The position numbers were made by a program, and so were the translations under genes. This document shows, piece after piece, positions 13,708 to 22,174 of a stretch of 39,569 bases of DNA. The stretch is from contig CBDUQS010000006.1 of the NCBI GenBank assembly GCA_965369815.1, positions 1-39,569 on the forward strand, read 5' to 3'. This DNA comes from DAOWGG01 sp965369815 (GTDB taxonomy: Bacteria > Patescibacteriota > Gracilibacteria > UM-FILTER-43-11). How positions within the stretch are numbered: position 1 is the stretch's first letter; each line of letters starts with the position of its first letter. Under the pieces are notes generated by a model that saw only the letters and a list, made by a program, of their open reading frames with translations, did not search any database and was not told where the DNA came from.

Positions 13708-14646
13708 TTATTGAAAATTTTTCTTATACCACTCTACTGTTTCACGAAACCCATCTTCAAAATCAACTGTCGACTTCCATCCAAGTTCATTTTGAATTTT
13801 AGAAGAATCAATAGCGTAACGAATGTCGTGACCTGGACGATCTTTCACCAGTTCAATTCGATCTTCTGGAAGCTCAAGAATCTGAAGCATTCTTTTGGTG
13901 GTTTCTAAATTGGAATGCTCATTATTCGCTCCCACATTATAAATTTCACCCACTTTCCCTTTATGCAGAATAAGATCAATCGCCCGACAATGATCTAGAA
14001 CATGAAGCCAATCGCGAACGTTAGAGCCATCCCCATACAATGGCACCTTCTCCCCCGCCATTAATTTTTTAATGAAAAAAGGAACAATTTTTTCAGGAAA
14101 TTGATGAGTGCCGTAATTATTAGAACAACGAGAAATAACGCCCGGCAAATCATACGTACGAACCGCCGCCAACACGAGCATATCCCCCGCCGCCTTCGAA
14201 GCAGAATAAGGAGAACTAGGTTTTAAAGGAGATTCCTCAGTAAACAACCCCTCCTCAATATCTCCATAAACCTCATCGGTCGAAACCTGAATATACCGCT
14301 GATGTTTATGTTTAAGGGCCGCCTCAATCAGAACCTGAGTACCAATCACATTGGTTTGAAGAAAAGGAGTCGCATCATCAATACTGTTATCTACGTGAGT
14401 TTCCGCCGCAAAATGAACAATTGCATCCACTTTTGCTCCCAACTCGTCCATCAATTTCCGATCCGCCACATCTCCTTGTACAAAAGAGTAATTTGAATGA
14501 TCAGCAAAATCAGCAGTATTGTCCAAGTTCCCCGCATACGTAAGATTATCCAGATTAATAATCTGATAATCAGGGTATTCACCGAGTATATAACGGATAA
14601 AGTGTGAACCAATAAAACCGGCTCCACCTGTAACGAGCAAATTCAT
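13708..14646 (-). CDS. rfbB: dTDP-glucose 4,6-dehydratase
   Basis: A 312-residue extended short-chain dehydrogenase converting dTDP-glucose to dTDP-4-keto-6-deoxyglucose, towards deoxysugars such as rhamnose. The NAD-binding TGGAGFIGS lies at the N-terminus, STDEVYGD gives the catalytic Thr-Asp-Glu, and PYSASKAAGD gives YxxxK. I chose ATG 14646 because NAD-binding proteins of the family begin MNLLVTGG; an in-frame ATG at 14703 would add 19 residues unlike the family. No rfbA, rfbC or rfbD lies beside it. The neighbour glmS suggests a cell-surface sugar supply unit. Confidence 0.93.
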   Translation of the reverse strand: MNLLVTGGAGFIGSHFIRYILGEYPDYQIINLDNLTYAGNLDNTADFADHSNYSFVQGDVADRKLMDELGAKVDAIVHFAAETHVDNSIDDATPFLQTNVIGTQVLIEAALKHKHQRYIQVSTDEVYGDIEEGLFTEESPLKPSSPYSASKAAGDMLVLAAVRTYDLPGVISRCSNNYGTHQFPEKIVPFFIKKLMAGEKVPLYGDGSNVRDWLHVLDHCRAIDLILHKGKVGEIYNVGANNEHSNLETTKRMLQILELPEDRIELVKDRPGHDIRYAIDSSKIQNELGWKSTVDFEDGFRETVEWYKKNFQ

Positions 14647-14712
14647 AAATAAGTAAGTAGGAATTGCTGAAGAAAACGGAGGCATTTTAACATATTTTTT
14701 CACCGTAAAGCA

Positions 14713-14741
14713 TTGATTTTAAGAGATGTTTATGTTATAAT
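14713..14741 (+). promoter_or_regulatory. Promoter of the 235-aa hypothetical gene
   Basis: TTGATT (14713-14718), a 17-bp spacer and perfect TATAAT (14736-14741), about 30 bp before ATG 14771. Confidence 0.75.
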
Positions 14742-14770
14742 ATTAAGATTTATTAAATAAAATAAAAAAA

Positions 14771-15478
14771 ATGGCAGACGCAGCACTAAATACACCCAAC
14801 AACCAAGCGGATGATCAGGAATTTTTTACTTCCGATCCTGAAGCAGCAAAAACTATGGAAACGATACAAAAAGAACGTGACGTTCTGGAATCCACTTTGA
14901 AAACCCTTTCTGAGGGGGAGGTGGATGATACAACCGATACAATGACTGCTGCTGGAACCCCACAACAGCTAAACCCTGTGGAACCTATTTCAGCCGAAGA
15001 AAAAGAAATTTATCGAACCACTCACACCGAAGCAGAGGGGAGTTATGAAGAAAGAGCCGCAGCAGGACACACCGCTATTGAAGAACATCGAAAGGAACAG
15101 AAAGCTATACTCGCGAAAGAGGGTGCCAAAACAACGCCCATTAACGAAATAGGAGAAGCGTCTGAAGAGCTTTCACACTTATCGAAAGAAAAAATTGAAA
15201 GCTGGCTAGCAAAACATCAAGAAAGCATTCCTCAGGGGCTTTTAGATATTTTTATGCTCAATGAAACCTCTAAAATGAGCAGTGATGAACTCGCCCTGTT
15301 TACAGGCAACCTAAAAGATCCAAATGCTGTAGAAAGTAAAACACTATTTGCATTAAGTGATTGGCTAAATCGAATCAAAAGAAATGGGACTGAACTCCAA
15401 ATTGATGAGTCAATCGGAGCAGCCGTAATTCTACATCAGATTCAAAACGATCTACCCCTTACAAGGCCTGAAGCCTAG
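14771..15478 (+). CDS. Acidic hypothetical protein, 235 aa
   Basis: I do not recognise this protein. The first 120 residues are acidic and low in complexity, rich in Glu, Ala, Thr and Asp, and probably disordered. The second half (ELSHLSKEKIESWLAKHQ onwards) looks like a compact helical domain. No signal peptide, membrane segment or catalytic motif is visible. A near-consensus promoter lies upstream and the ATG has no Shine-Dalgarno sequence. It is divergent from rfbB. Several acidic proteins of this style occur in the window (also at 27854 and 35335), which may be a feature of the lineage. Confidence 0.7.
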   Translation: MADAALNTPNNQADDQEFFTSDPEAAKTMETIQKERDVLESTLKTLSEGEVDDTTDTMTAAGTPQQLNPVEPISAEEKEIYRTTHTEAEGSYEERAAAGHTAIEEHRKEQKAILAKEGAKTTPINEIGEASEELSHLSKEKIESWLAKHQESIPQGLLDIFMLNETSKMSSDELALFTGNLKDPNAVESKTLFALSDWLNRIKRNGTELQIDESIGAAVILHQIQNDLPLTRPEA

Positions 15479-15492
15479 GAGAAGATTTATAC

Positions 15493-15521
15493 TTGACAAA
15501 CAATAAAAAAGATACTAGAAT
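15493..15521 (+). promoter_or_regulatory. Promoter of the 129-aa hypothetical gene
   Basis: Perfect TTGACA (15493-15498), a 17-bp spacer and TAGAAT (15516-15521). It implies a start near 15528 and supports ATG 15549 over the TTG at 15531. Confidence 0.8.
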
Positions 15522-15548
15522 AACTTCCATTTGGTATCTTTTTTTACT

Positions 15549-15938
15549 ATGAAAAAATCACACGAAACCCCCGAAAGAACTGCCCACGATACGATGGCTG
15601 ATATTGAACGATACAGCGTAGAAGATCGATGGGATATTTACCAAAGAATTGCCACCAGTAAGCTCATTCGATTTTTAATCGAAAAAAGCCTAGTTATTGG
15701 AGATCTGAAAGATTCGGACTGCAAAGTGGTTGGCGACTGCAAAGTGGAACACGCCGATGGAATCGCTTTCGTATTCGACGTAAAGGGGTCAAAATGGGAA
15801 ATTCAAATATTAAGAAAAGATGAATGCAGGGAAGCTATATTAAAAAATCCAGAACGACTTAAAGATCCTGATCTATTCAAAATGGATTTAAACAAAAAAA
15901 CAGGAGCCATATGTCGGAATTCCAGTTTTTATAATTAA
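15549..15938 (+). CDS. Hypothetical protein, 129 aa
   Basis: I do not recognise this protein. It is soluble and charged, with a helical first half (SVEDRWDIYQRIATSKLIRF) and a predicted beta-rich centre containing an internal short repeat (CKVVGDCKVE). A TTG at 15531 would add six residues but lies almost on the predicted transcription start, so ATG 15549 is preferred. The 3' end overlaps the convergent tyrA-pheA gene by 4 bp. Four Cys are present but not in a clear zinc pattern. Confidence 0.65.
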   Translation: MKKSHETPERTAHDTMADIERYSVEDRWDIYQRIATSKLIRFLIEKSLVIGDLKDSDCKVVGDCKVEHADGIAFVFDVKGSKWEIQILRKDECREAILKNPERLKDPDLFKMDLNKKTGAICRNSSFYN

Positions 15939-17593
15939 TAACTGCCTAGCATCTTCAGAACCGCCACTTGCTTTTTAATACTAGAAAGCATTTTTTTAAT
16001 ATGCAATTCAGTAGAATAACCTTCAAAATCCACATAAAAAACATGACCCCCCGGAATTTCTGGATTCGCCTGAGATTCAATTTTTGTCATATTCACCCCA
16101 CAATCAGAGAACTCACTCAAAACCTGACACAAAGCTCCTGGTGCATCGGCTGAAAAGTGGAAAGCAAGCATAGATACAGGTTGTTTTGATTTTTTAACAG
16201 ATGGTTTTTTAGCAATCACAACAAAACGAGTAACGTTCTTTTGATAATCTTGAATATTTATCTTTAAAATCTTCAAATTCGCCCCATTAGCAGCTTCTTT
16301 CGAACAAATAACCCCTGCTTCATACTCATCATCTTTAACCACTTTTTTAAGTGCAGCAGTGGTACTAGGAAGGGCAATGAGCTGAGCTTTTGGGTAGTGC
16401 TTTTTTAAATAATGACGACACTGCCTCAAGGGTTGAGCATGAGAATAAATAGTTTTTATTTTATTATCATCCAAAGAAGCTAAGCAATGATGAACCGGCT
16501 GATCAAAAGAATCCACAACGTGCAAACCAGACTCAAAAAGATTCTGCATCGTCTCAACAACAGAGCCTGTTAAAACATTCTGAACGGGGACAATCCCCCA
16601 TTTTACTTTTCCTTTTTTAACCTGCTCAAAAACCTCAGAAATAGTAGAAGAATACCAAATATTTGATTTTGGAAATTTCGACTTAGCCGCCAAACTGGAA
16701 AAAGTATTTTCAGGCCCCAAGGCTGCCACTTCGTCACGAGCAGATGGATAATCAGAGTGAATCATATCGGATAAAACTGATTTTCGATTTAACTGTTCAA
16801 TAATCCAATTAGATTCTTTCATAGCCTTCTTTTTGAAAGCGCCAAAAAACTGAGAAGATTTTTTAAACCATTTTTCATAATTTTTTTCATTCAAAGAGAC
16901 TCCATGCTGAACGGACTCAACAAATAACTTAAGAACATCAGCGCCATAAGGATTCAAAGACTGAATCTCTCCATAAAGCTTTGGGTCTTGATCTAAAATC
17001 CGCCCAATCATATCCAAGCGCAATCGATAAACAGGACTTTGATTGGCAGTAAAATCAGAAATTTTGAAACCGCTTTTCCGAAGCGCATCCGCCATTGCCA
17101 GGAAACTAAAATGACTCAAGCCTTGTACATAAGCCATCAATTGATCATGTTTTTTAGCAGACAGCTCACGAACTTCTACTTTATTCGCTAGTAATAATTC
17201 CTTCCACCAATTATACCATTTCACACCTTTACCCTTACAAAGAACCACCAGCTGACCTTCAATAGAATTAGTAGGCCCGAACATGGGATGACAGCCTAAA
17301 TAAGAAGATTTTGCACACTTCATGGCCTCCATTGGGAATTCCTTCAAAGATGTAAAATCCATCAGCAATCCCGATTTCTTAACGTGTGGAGCAACTTCTT
17401 TAATTATTTTTCCTGTAACACCAATCGGGACACTTATAATCACCACATCTGCCTTCTTGGCCAACTGTTGATTAGTTAATTTGGTTCGCTTATCACTAAT
17501 AATCACCGAATAACCGTTCTTCTCAAAAAAATCAGTAAAGTACTGACCCATTTTTCCCTTACCACCAATGATTCCAATCAACTTTTTTTGCAT
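15935..17593 (-). CDS. Fused prephenate dehydrogenase / prephenate dehydratase
   Basis: A 552-residue fusion covering both exits from prephenate, to tyrosine and to phenylalanine. Residues 1-270 are TyrA: nucleotide-binding GGKGKMG at 10-16, catalytic GCHPMFGP with H102, and a helical domain with QGLSHFS at 157-163. Residues 290-460 are prephenate dehydratase: GPENTFS (293-299), SHAQPLRQC (384-392), STTAA (410-414) and NVTRF (453-457), whose Thr is catalytic. Residues 473-552 form an ACT domain with IESQANPE, a variant of the ESRP phenylalanine-binding motif, so feedback inhibition is possible. No chorismate mutase domain is visible. It follows a stand-alone dehydratase-like gene by 31 bp. 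A frame error joining two genes is unlikely because the reading frame and linker are clean. Confidence 0.92.
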   Translation of the reverse strand: MQKKLIGIIGGKGKMGQYFTDFFEKNGYSVIISDKRTKLTNQQLAKKADVVIISVPIGVTGKIIKEVAPHVKKSGLLMDFTSLKEFPMEAMKCAKSSYLGCHPMFGPTNSIEGQLVVLCKGKGVKWYNWWKELLLANKVEVRELSAKKHDQLMAYVQGLSHFSFLAMADALRKSGFKISDFTANQSPVYRLRLDMIGRILDQDPKLYGEIQSLNPYGADVLKLFVESVQHGVSLNEKNYEKWFKKSSQFFGAFKKKAMKESNWIIEQLNRKSVLSDMIHSDYPSARDEVAALGPENTFSSLAAKSKFPKSNIWYSSTISEVFEQVKKGKVKWGIVPVQNVLTGSVVETMQNLFESGLHVVDSFDQPVHHCLASLDDNKIKTIYSHAQPLRQCRHYLKKHYPKAQLIALPSTTAALKKVVKDDEYEAGVICSKEAANGANLKILKINIQDYQKNVTRFVVIAKKPSVKKSKQPVSMLAFHFSADAPGALCQVLSEFSDCGVNMTKIESQANPEIPGGHVFYVDFEGYSTELHIKKMLSSIKKQVAVLKMLGSY

Positions 17594-17624
17594 GGGATAA
17601 TTGTATCACAATCCCAACAAATAT

Positions 17625-18344
17625 TTAGGCAACTTTTGCCGTTTGAAAAAAATCAGATGTAACCTGAATTCGCTCCCTCAAGCGGTCAACGAATTGATGC
17701 AAATGTTCTCTTGCATCCTCTTCGGAAATAGGAGTTTCACGCTTGCTGACCTCCATTAATCCAAAATGAGTATAGTTGTCATCCTGATCTTGAATATTCT
17801 TTTCAACCACTGAAAGACCTGGATAAATGCTGGTAGAATGCTCTGGTGCAATGACGCCAGTAAGGTTAGACAGCTCACCTGCAGACAATTGCCTAGCGGC
17901 TTCAGAAGTGCCTCCAATTTCTTCAGTTAACTCTAATGATCTACCTGCTGATTCTTCAGTTTTTTCAAGCCAATTCCCAATCTGTTTTAACGCAGCAGGA
18001 TGAGAAACAAGCGAGAACAAAGGTAATCGCTGGCTCACAGCCTCCTTCCTTCGAAGTAAGCACATTTCAATTTTCATTCGAATGCCCTCTCGTAATTTTT
18101 CAATCTTAAAATCTTTTAAAGCTTCAACAGTGGAAGGGATTAAATTCCCCTTAACAATATCATTACAAACAGCTGCAAAAATAAGACCATTTTCTTCCAC
18201 TGCTCTTTGCATTATATCTCGCTGAGGGCCTGCGAATTGGATAGCTGAATTCTGAAGAACATCTTCATCACGAAGCAAGTCAATTGCATGATGATTAAAA
18301 CTTCCAGGGCTAGTTTGTACAAAGATCTTTTTTTGACTGTCCAT
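17625..18344 (-). CDS. Divergent prephenate dehydratase-like protein without ACT domain
   Basis: A 239-residue protein that keeps the landmarks of prephenate dehydratase at low identity. TSPGSFNHHA (11-20) stands where the family has GPEGTFS. VSHPAALKQ (113-121) matches the SHPQAL segment, GTSEAA (145-150) the STxAA loop, and NIQDQDDNYTHF (183-194) the NIQDxxxNxTRF motif. The catalytic Thr is kept but the Arg of TRF is His. The last ~40 residues are helical and no ACT domain follows. It lies just upstream of the TyrA-PheA fusion on the same strand, in one likely operon. It may be a moonlighting or inactive paralog, a regulator, or an enzyme on a related substrate. Confidence 0.7.
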   Translation of the reverse strand: MDSQKKIFVQTSPGSFNHHAIDLLRDEDVLQNSAIQFAGPQRDIMQRAVEENGLIFAAVCNDIVKGNLIPSTVEALKDFKIEKLREGIRMKIEMCLLRRKEAVSQRLPLFSLVSHPAALKQIGNWLEKTEESAGRSLELTEEIGGTSEAARQLSAGELSNLTGVIAPEHSTSIYPGLSVVEKNIQDQDDNYTHFGLMEVSKRETPISEEDAREHLHQFVDRLRERIQVTSDFFQTAKVA

Positions 18345-18376
18345 AATTCACTAAACTTTAAATTTTAATATTTAGC

Positions 18377-18405
18377 AAAATATCATATTTTACATGTAAT
18401 GTCAA
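18377..18405 (-). promoter_or_regulatory. Promoter of the dehydratase-like / tyrA-pheA operon
   Basis: On the minus strand perfect TTGACA (18400-18405), a 17-bp spacer and TATTTT (18377-18382), about 25 bp upstream of the predicted transcript leader of the 17625-18344 gene. Confidence 0.65.
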
Positions 18406-18444
18406 ACGTAAAACCAGACACCTTGAATCACTTTTTTGAATAAA

Positions 18445-18472
18445 TTGACAAAATATATAAAATATTTATAAT
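18445..18472 (+). promoter_or_regulatory. Strong promoter of the frameshifted gene
   Basis: Perfect TTGACA (18445-18450), a 16-bp spacer and perfect TATAAT (18467-18472). The predicted start near 18479 leaves only a few bases before ATG 18483, so the message may be nearly leaderless. Confidence 0.8.
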
Positions 18473-18482
18473 ATACCTATAA

Positions 18483-18955
18483 ATGCCCGACAAACACCCT
18501 ATTTCTATCAAAGGTAATCGAATCAAAATCCCAAATGAATGGGGGAATTGATAGATCCAGAAAACAAAGATATTTATCTAACCCGTAACGTGGGTCGAAT
18601 ACGAGATGGGATTTTTATGTTCTTGTGGCAGGAAGAGAAAGGATGTGAAAATTATTTTGACTGGGCTTTTAAGAAAATAGAAGAAAGTGAGCTTGGGTGG
18701 ACAAAAAAACGAATGGTTCAAAGGATAGTAGCAGGCGGAACTTATTGGATTAAGGGGAGTCCAAAAAAGCGAGAGCTCATTCTACCCAAAGAATTTTTCC
18801 GTGGAGAAAAAGCTGAGAAGGGAGATTTTGAACAAGGCTTAGGAGAAATTATTGATCGATTCCCTCATACAATACTCATTCAATTTCAAAAGAATGTACG
18901 AGAAGAAGTTAAAGCATTAACGGATATTCAAAAAGATGACTCCCAAAAGGACTAG
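18483..18955 (+). CDS. Hypothetical protein with an apparent -1 frameshift
   Basis: Two frames appear to encode one protein. ATG 18483 reads MPDKHPISIKGNRIKIPNEW and then meets TGA at 18549. From the run of five G at 18541-18545 the -1 frame continues as GELIDPENKDIYL to a TAG at 18953-18955, about 158 residues in all. The joined product is coherent: strand IKGNRIKIPNEWG near the start and KRELILPKEFF later recall the paired beta motifs of SpoVT-AbrB/MraZ-like proteins, though the match is weak. The strong promoter ending just before 18483 favours the upstream start. A gene-finder would start at ATG 18539 and lose the N-terminus. Sequencing error, real mutation and programmed slippage all remain open. 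The 3' end overlaps the convergent SMR gene. Confidence 0.55.
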
Positions 18956-19234
18956 GGCAATTCCACCTAACTGATAAGTCCCAATCACCTCCTTAAACAT
19001 AAAATGTCCCACAATCGCCACTAAAACAACTGAAATAGCGATCCACAAGATATTGGTCACTGCCATTCCTTCGTACTGCAAAGAAAGTGCAAAAAAGAAA
19101 CCCGCCAACCCAAATCCAAGAACGGTTCCCACTAAATAAAGTGGATTCTTAGTGATATTCCACATTTTCCCAGACACAACTGCCAAAAGATCTAAAAGAT
19201 TAATCAGCGCAATGTAAATATAAAACTTGGTCAT
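18917..19234 (-). CDS. Small multidrug resistance (SMR)-like transporter
   Basis: A 105-residue protein with four membrane segments and the size and layout of EmrE/SugE-type SMR transporters, which work as dimers of four-helix subunits. The GMAVTNILWIAISVVLVA segment and the closing GIALVLLGVIFLN are typical. Where EmrE has the essential Glu14 in helix 1, this protein has Asp (INLLDLLAV). I use ATG 19234; a TTG at 19249 would add five residues. An EamA-type half transporter is an alternative reading. The gene's 3' end overlaps the convergent frameshifted gene by 39 bp. Confidence 0.8.
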   Translation of the reverse strand: MTKFYIYIALINLLDLLAVVSGKMWNITKNPLYLVGTVLGFGLAGFFFALSLQYEGMAVTNILWIAISVVLVAIVGHFMFKEVIGTYQLGGIALVLLGVIFLNIR

Positions 19235-19244
19235 AATAAATATC

Positions 19245-19324
19245 AGCAATAGTGATTAGTTCTGAGTAATAGTATATAGAACATGCCACTCTCTTACTAT
19301 TACTATTTGCTATACACCATTGCT
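19245..19324. repeat. Nested symmetrical inverted repeats
   Basis: Outer arms AGCAATAGTG (19245-19254) and CACCATTGCT (19315-19324) pair at 9 of 10 positions. Inner arms AGTAATAGTA (19265-19274) and TACTATTACT (19295-19304) pair perfectly. The gaps between outer and inner arms are 10 bp on both sides, so the 80-bp element is symmetric around 19284. It fills the space between the ATPase gene stop and the SMR gene start, both on the minus strand. Confidence 0.7.
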
Positions 19325-19325
19325 A

Positions 19326-22100
19326 TTAACTCTTCTTTTTCGGTTTTTCGGATTTTTTAGAATGCTCAGTTTTTTCGAGTTTCGAATTTCGTGCTTCGGA
19401 TTTTTTAGTTTCAGATTTCGAAGATTCGATTTTCGGTTTTTCAGACTTTGGTTTATCAAATTTCTTTTTATCGTCAGATTTATCCAATTTTTTCTTATCG
19501 TCAGCCGATTCCGCCATCCAACGATTAATCTTATCCTCAACAATCTCACGAGTGGTGCAATAACGCTCACGAGACAACCGAACAATCTTTTCACGACGGT
19601 TCTCCTCAGGATCTAGAATTGGTGGAGGAAGTGTGGCAAGCGAGAAGGTCTTACTCGGCATTCCATCAATCATCAGTTTCGTATAGCAATTGTATTTTGG
19701 AAGCGAAATAATATCATTCGGAAGCACTTCTTCAGAAAACTGACCACTAAAGTATTCCGCATCATCAAAACCAACTTGAAAATTAAGAATCGTACCCACA
19801 TTACCAAATACCGCATCACGAACCTCGTCAGGCATCTGAGCAATATACTGATTCGCCATAGTTAAATTCAATTTATATTTACGAGCTTCAGAAAGAATCG
19901 TCGCAAAAGAATCCGTTGCAAAATTCTGGAACTCATCCACATACAAGTAGAAATCTTTACGATCTTTCTCATCTATATCGGCACGACTCATCGCATCAAG
20001 TTGGAACTTAGTAATCAGCATAGAACCGAGTAAACTAGAATTATCTTCCCCGATTTTACCTTTCGAAAGATTGATAATAAGGATCTTCCCTGTATCCATC
20101 ATAAAACGAATATTCACCGTTGACTTTACCTGCCCAAGAATATTACGAATCATTGGAGACGAGAGGAATTGACCTACTTTATTCTGAATTGGAGAAATCG
20201 CTTCCGTACGCATTTTATCATTAAATTTTCCAAACTCATCCACCCAAAAGCTGCGAACCATAGGGTTTTCAATCCCATTCACCACCTTTCGACGATATTC
20301 CGCATCAACGAGAATACGCATAATACCAAGCATAGAGGTATTAGGAGTTCCTGCTAAAGCCAGTAAACAATTTCGAAGAATGTGCTCCAAACGTGGCCCC
20401 CAACTATCCGAATACATTTTTTTAAACACTCCAAGCAACCCCGAAGCAATCAAGTTTTGTCGGTGAGGATCATCCCCAGATTCCAGCATATTAAAAGCAA
20501 ATGGGTGAGAAATATCAGAAGGATCCAAAATCACCACATCATTAATACGGTGAGAGGGAATAAAATCAATTACAGACTCCGCCAAATCACCATGTGGATC
20601 AATCACAGCCACCCCTTTCTTCTGATCCACGTCACTTTTGATCATATTTTCAAGAAGCACTGATTTACCCATTCCCGTTTTACCAATAATGTAAATATGA
20701 CGACGACGATCCACTGTCTTAACTCCAAATGTCTGTTGGGATCCACGGAAATTAGTTTTACCAATAATGGTCAAATCATCATCAGGAACAACGCCAACCA
20801 ATGGTAAATCGTGAGGCGGCTCCAAACGACGAGAATTCACCCAAAATACATTCGGTGTCCCCACATCTTGCGACGGCATATGGTAAATCGTCGCAATTTC
20901 TTCCACATTTAAAATCATTGGATTCACCACCTGGCGTTGCTGATAACGACGAATCATTTGGCGATTCCCTTGAGTGATTTTTGAAATATCCAAACTATTC
21001 ATGTTCGGCATATTAAACTGACTGAAACTACTCGCAATTTCATTGAGCTTAATTTCAGCCAAATCCCGATTTTCAGGACGAGGAATATAAACAATACGAA
21101 TATTAGTATCAAACGAAAGCCGTGTCACCTTGTCAACAGCCGCCGAAATCGGATCTTCACGATCGTGAGTTCGACTCACCTGCTCATCCAAATCATCATC
21201 ATTTCCCCCATTCTTACCAGAAGGTAAATCGCCAGTACTAAATCCACGAAGCATCCAGAATAGCAAATAAAGCGGTGAATAATAAAATCGCCTCCAGAAT
21301 CCTCGTGCCAAATAAATTTTAGTGGCCAATTTATTCAGCCAAAAGTTATTATCAAAAAGACCCCCACTAACAATCTTTAAACATTTTAAACCTCGTTTTC
21401 TCCACCAATCCCCTGTTGGCTCCATGGTGATTTGAATCCAAGCCTGTTCATCCGTCGCATTAAGTTTAGAAAGTGTAGCTGTAATGCCGGCAAGTGGCTC
21501 AGTGGCCAAACGCGTCATCTTATCCTCAAATTGAGAATAGCGCTTAAGGGGATAAATATAAGGATCTGTTAAGCGAAGTTCAGCAGTAATAGCCCCGTCC
21601 ATAGCAGCCGAAGAAGCTCGTGCATTCAAAGAGGCTTTTTTAGGTTCATACTCAACCAATTCAGAGGAATCTGAAACGGTAGAAGTAGTTGAATGAACCA
21701 CTTCAAATAAATTAAAGGCTTCTTTCGAATAATCATCTACTTCCGAAATTTCTACGTCAGGATATTGCGCATAAATCTGACTTTCAATCACATTTTTATA
21801 TCGTCGAGGCGCCCAAACAAAGAACTGAATCAAGTTATTCACCGATGCGATCTCGAGACTAATACGAGGCTTAGGTCGACCAAGCATGTAATCGACAAAG
21901 CCATAATTCTTTTCCAGCCCATGAAGGGCAGAATAAATTTGCTCCGCTACAATCGGACCACGCTCATTTGTTTTAGAAACAGCCACACGCAAAAGAACAC
22001 TTTCGATCTTCCGATTATTAGAACTAAGGCGAAGAGCTCGAAAAAAGTGGAAAGCAAGATATAGAAAACCAATGGCCAGCACTGCAGTGAGGAAATTCAT
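19326..22100 (-). CDS. TraG/VirD4-like type IV secretion DNA-binding ATPase
   Basis: A 924-residue protein. The N-terminus has a hydrophobic segment (about 2-22), then an alpha/beta region to ~320 with a second hydrophobic stretch near 272-286. A FtsK/HerA-type ATPase domain follows: Walker A GKTGMGKS at 473-480, VAVIDPHGD, and Walker B FYLYVDEFQNFAT with ILSEARKYKLNL just after. This is the coupling-protein type (VirD4/TraG/DUF87) often found alone in CPR genomes. The last ~55 residues are a Lys/Ser/Glu-rich disordered tail encoded by simple-repeat DNA. No other secretion genes are in the window, so its role in DNA uptake, transfer or pilus work is open. A strong promoter lies upstream. Confidence 0.88.
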   Translation of the reverse strand: MNFLTAVLAIGFLYLAFHFFRALRLSSNNRKIESVLLRVAVSKTNERGPIVAEQIYSALHGLEKNYGFVDYMLGRPKPRISLEIASVNNLIQFFVWAPRRYKNVIESQIYAQYPDVEISEVDDYSKEAFNLFEVVHSTTSTVSDSSELVEYEPKKASLNARASSAAMDGAITAELRLTDPYIYPLKRYSQFEDKMTRLATEPLAGITATLSKLNATDEQAWIQITMEPTGDWWRKRGLKCLKIVSGGLFDNNFWLNKLATKIYLARGFWRRFYYSPLYLLFWMLRGFSTGDLPSGKNGGNDDDLDEQVSRTHDREDPISAAVDKVTRLSFDTNIRIVYIPRPENRDLAEIKLNEIASSFSQFNMPNMNSLDISKITQGNRQMIRRYQQRQVVNPMILNVEEIATIYHMPSQDVGTPNVFWVNSRRLEPPHDLPLVGVVPDDDLTIIGKTNFRGSQQTFGVKTVDRRRHIYIIGKTGMGKSVLLENMIKSDVDQKKGVAVIDPHGDLAESVIDFIPSHRINDVVILDPSDISHPFAFNMLESGDDPHRQNLIASGLLGVFKKMYSDSWGPRLEHILRNCLLALAGTPNTSMLGIMRILVDAEYRRKVVNGIENPMVRSFWVDEFGKFNDKMRTEAISPIQNKVGQFLSSPMIRNILGQVKSTVNIRFMMDTGKILIINLSKGKIGEDNSSLLGSMLITKFQLDAMSRADIDEKDRKDFYLYVDEFQNFATDSFATILSEARKYKLNLTMANQYIAQMPDEVRDAVFGNVGTILNFQVGFDDAEYFSGQFSEEVLPNDIISLPKYNCYTKLMIDGMPSKTFSLATLPPPILDPEENRREKIVRLSRERYCTTREIVEDKINRWMAESADDKKKLDKSDDKKKFDKPKSEKPKIESSKSETKKSEARNSKLEKTEHSKKSEKPKKKS

Positions 22101-22174
22101 TTTAGGTTTGTTTTTAGAACAGACAAATAATAACGGAATTAGAGTGAAATGAATAGAATTTATTATTTCAATCT

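Noticed and set aside
13690..13708. glmS ribozyme upstream of glmS
   Set aside because: Only 12 bp separate rfbB and glmS on the same strand, too short for the ribozyme.
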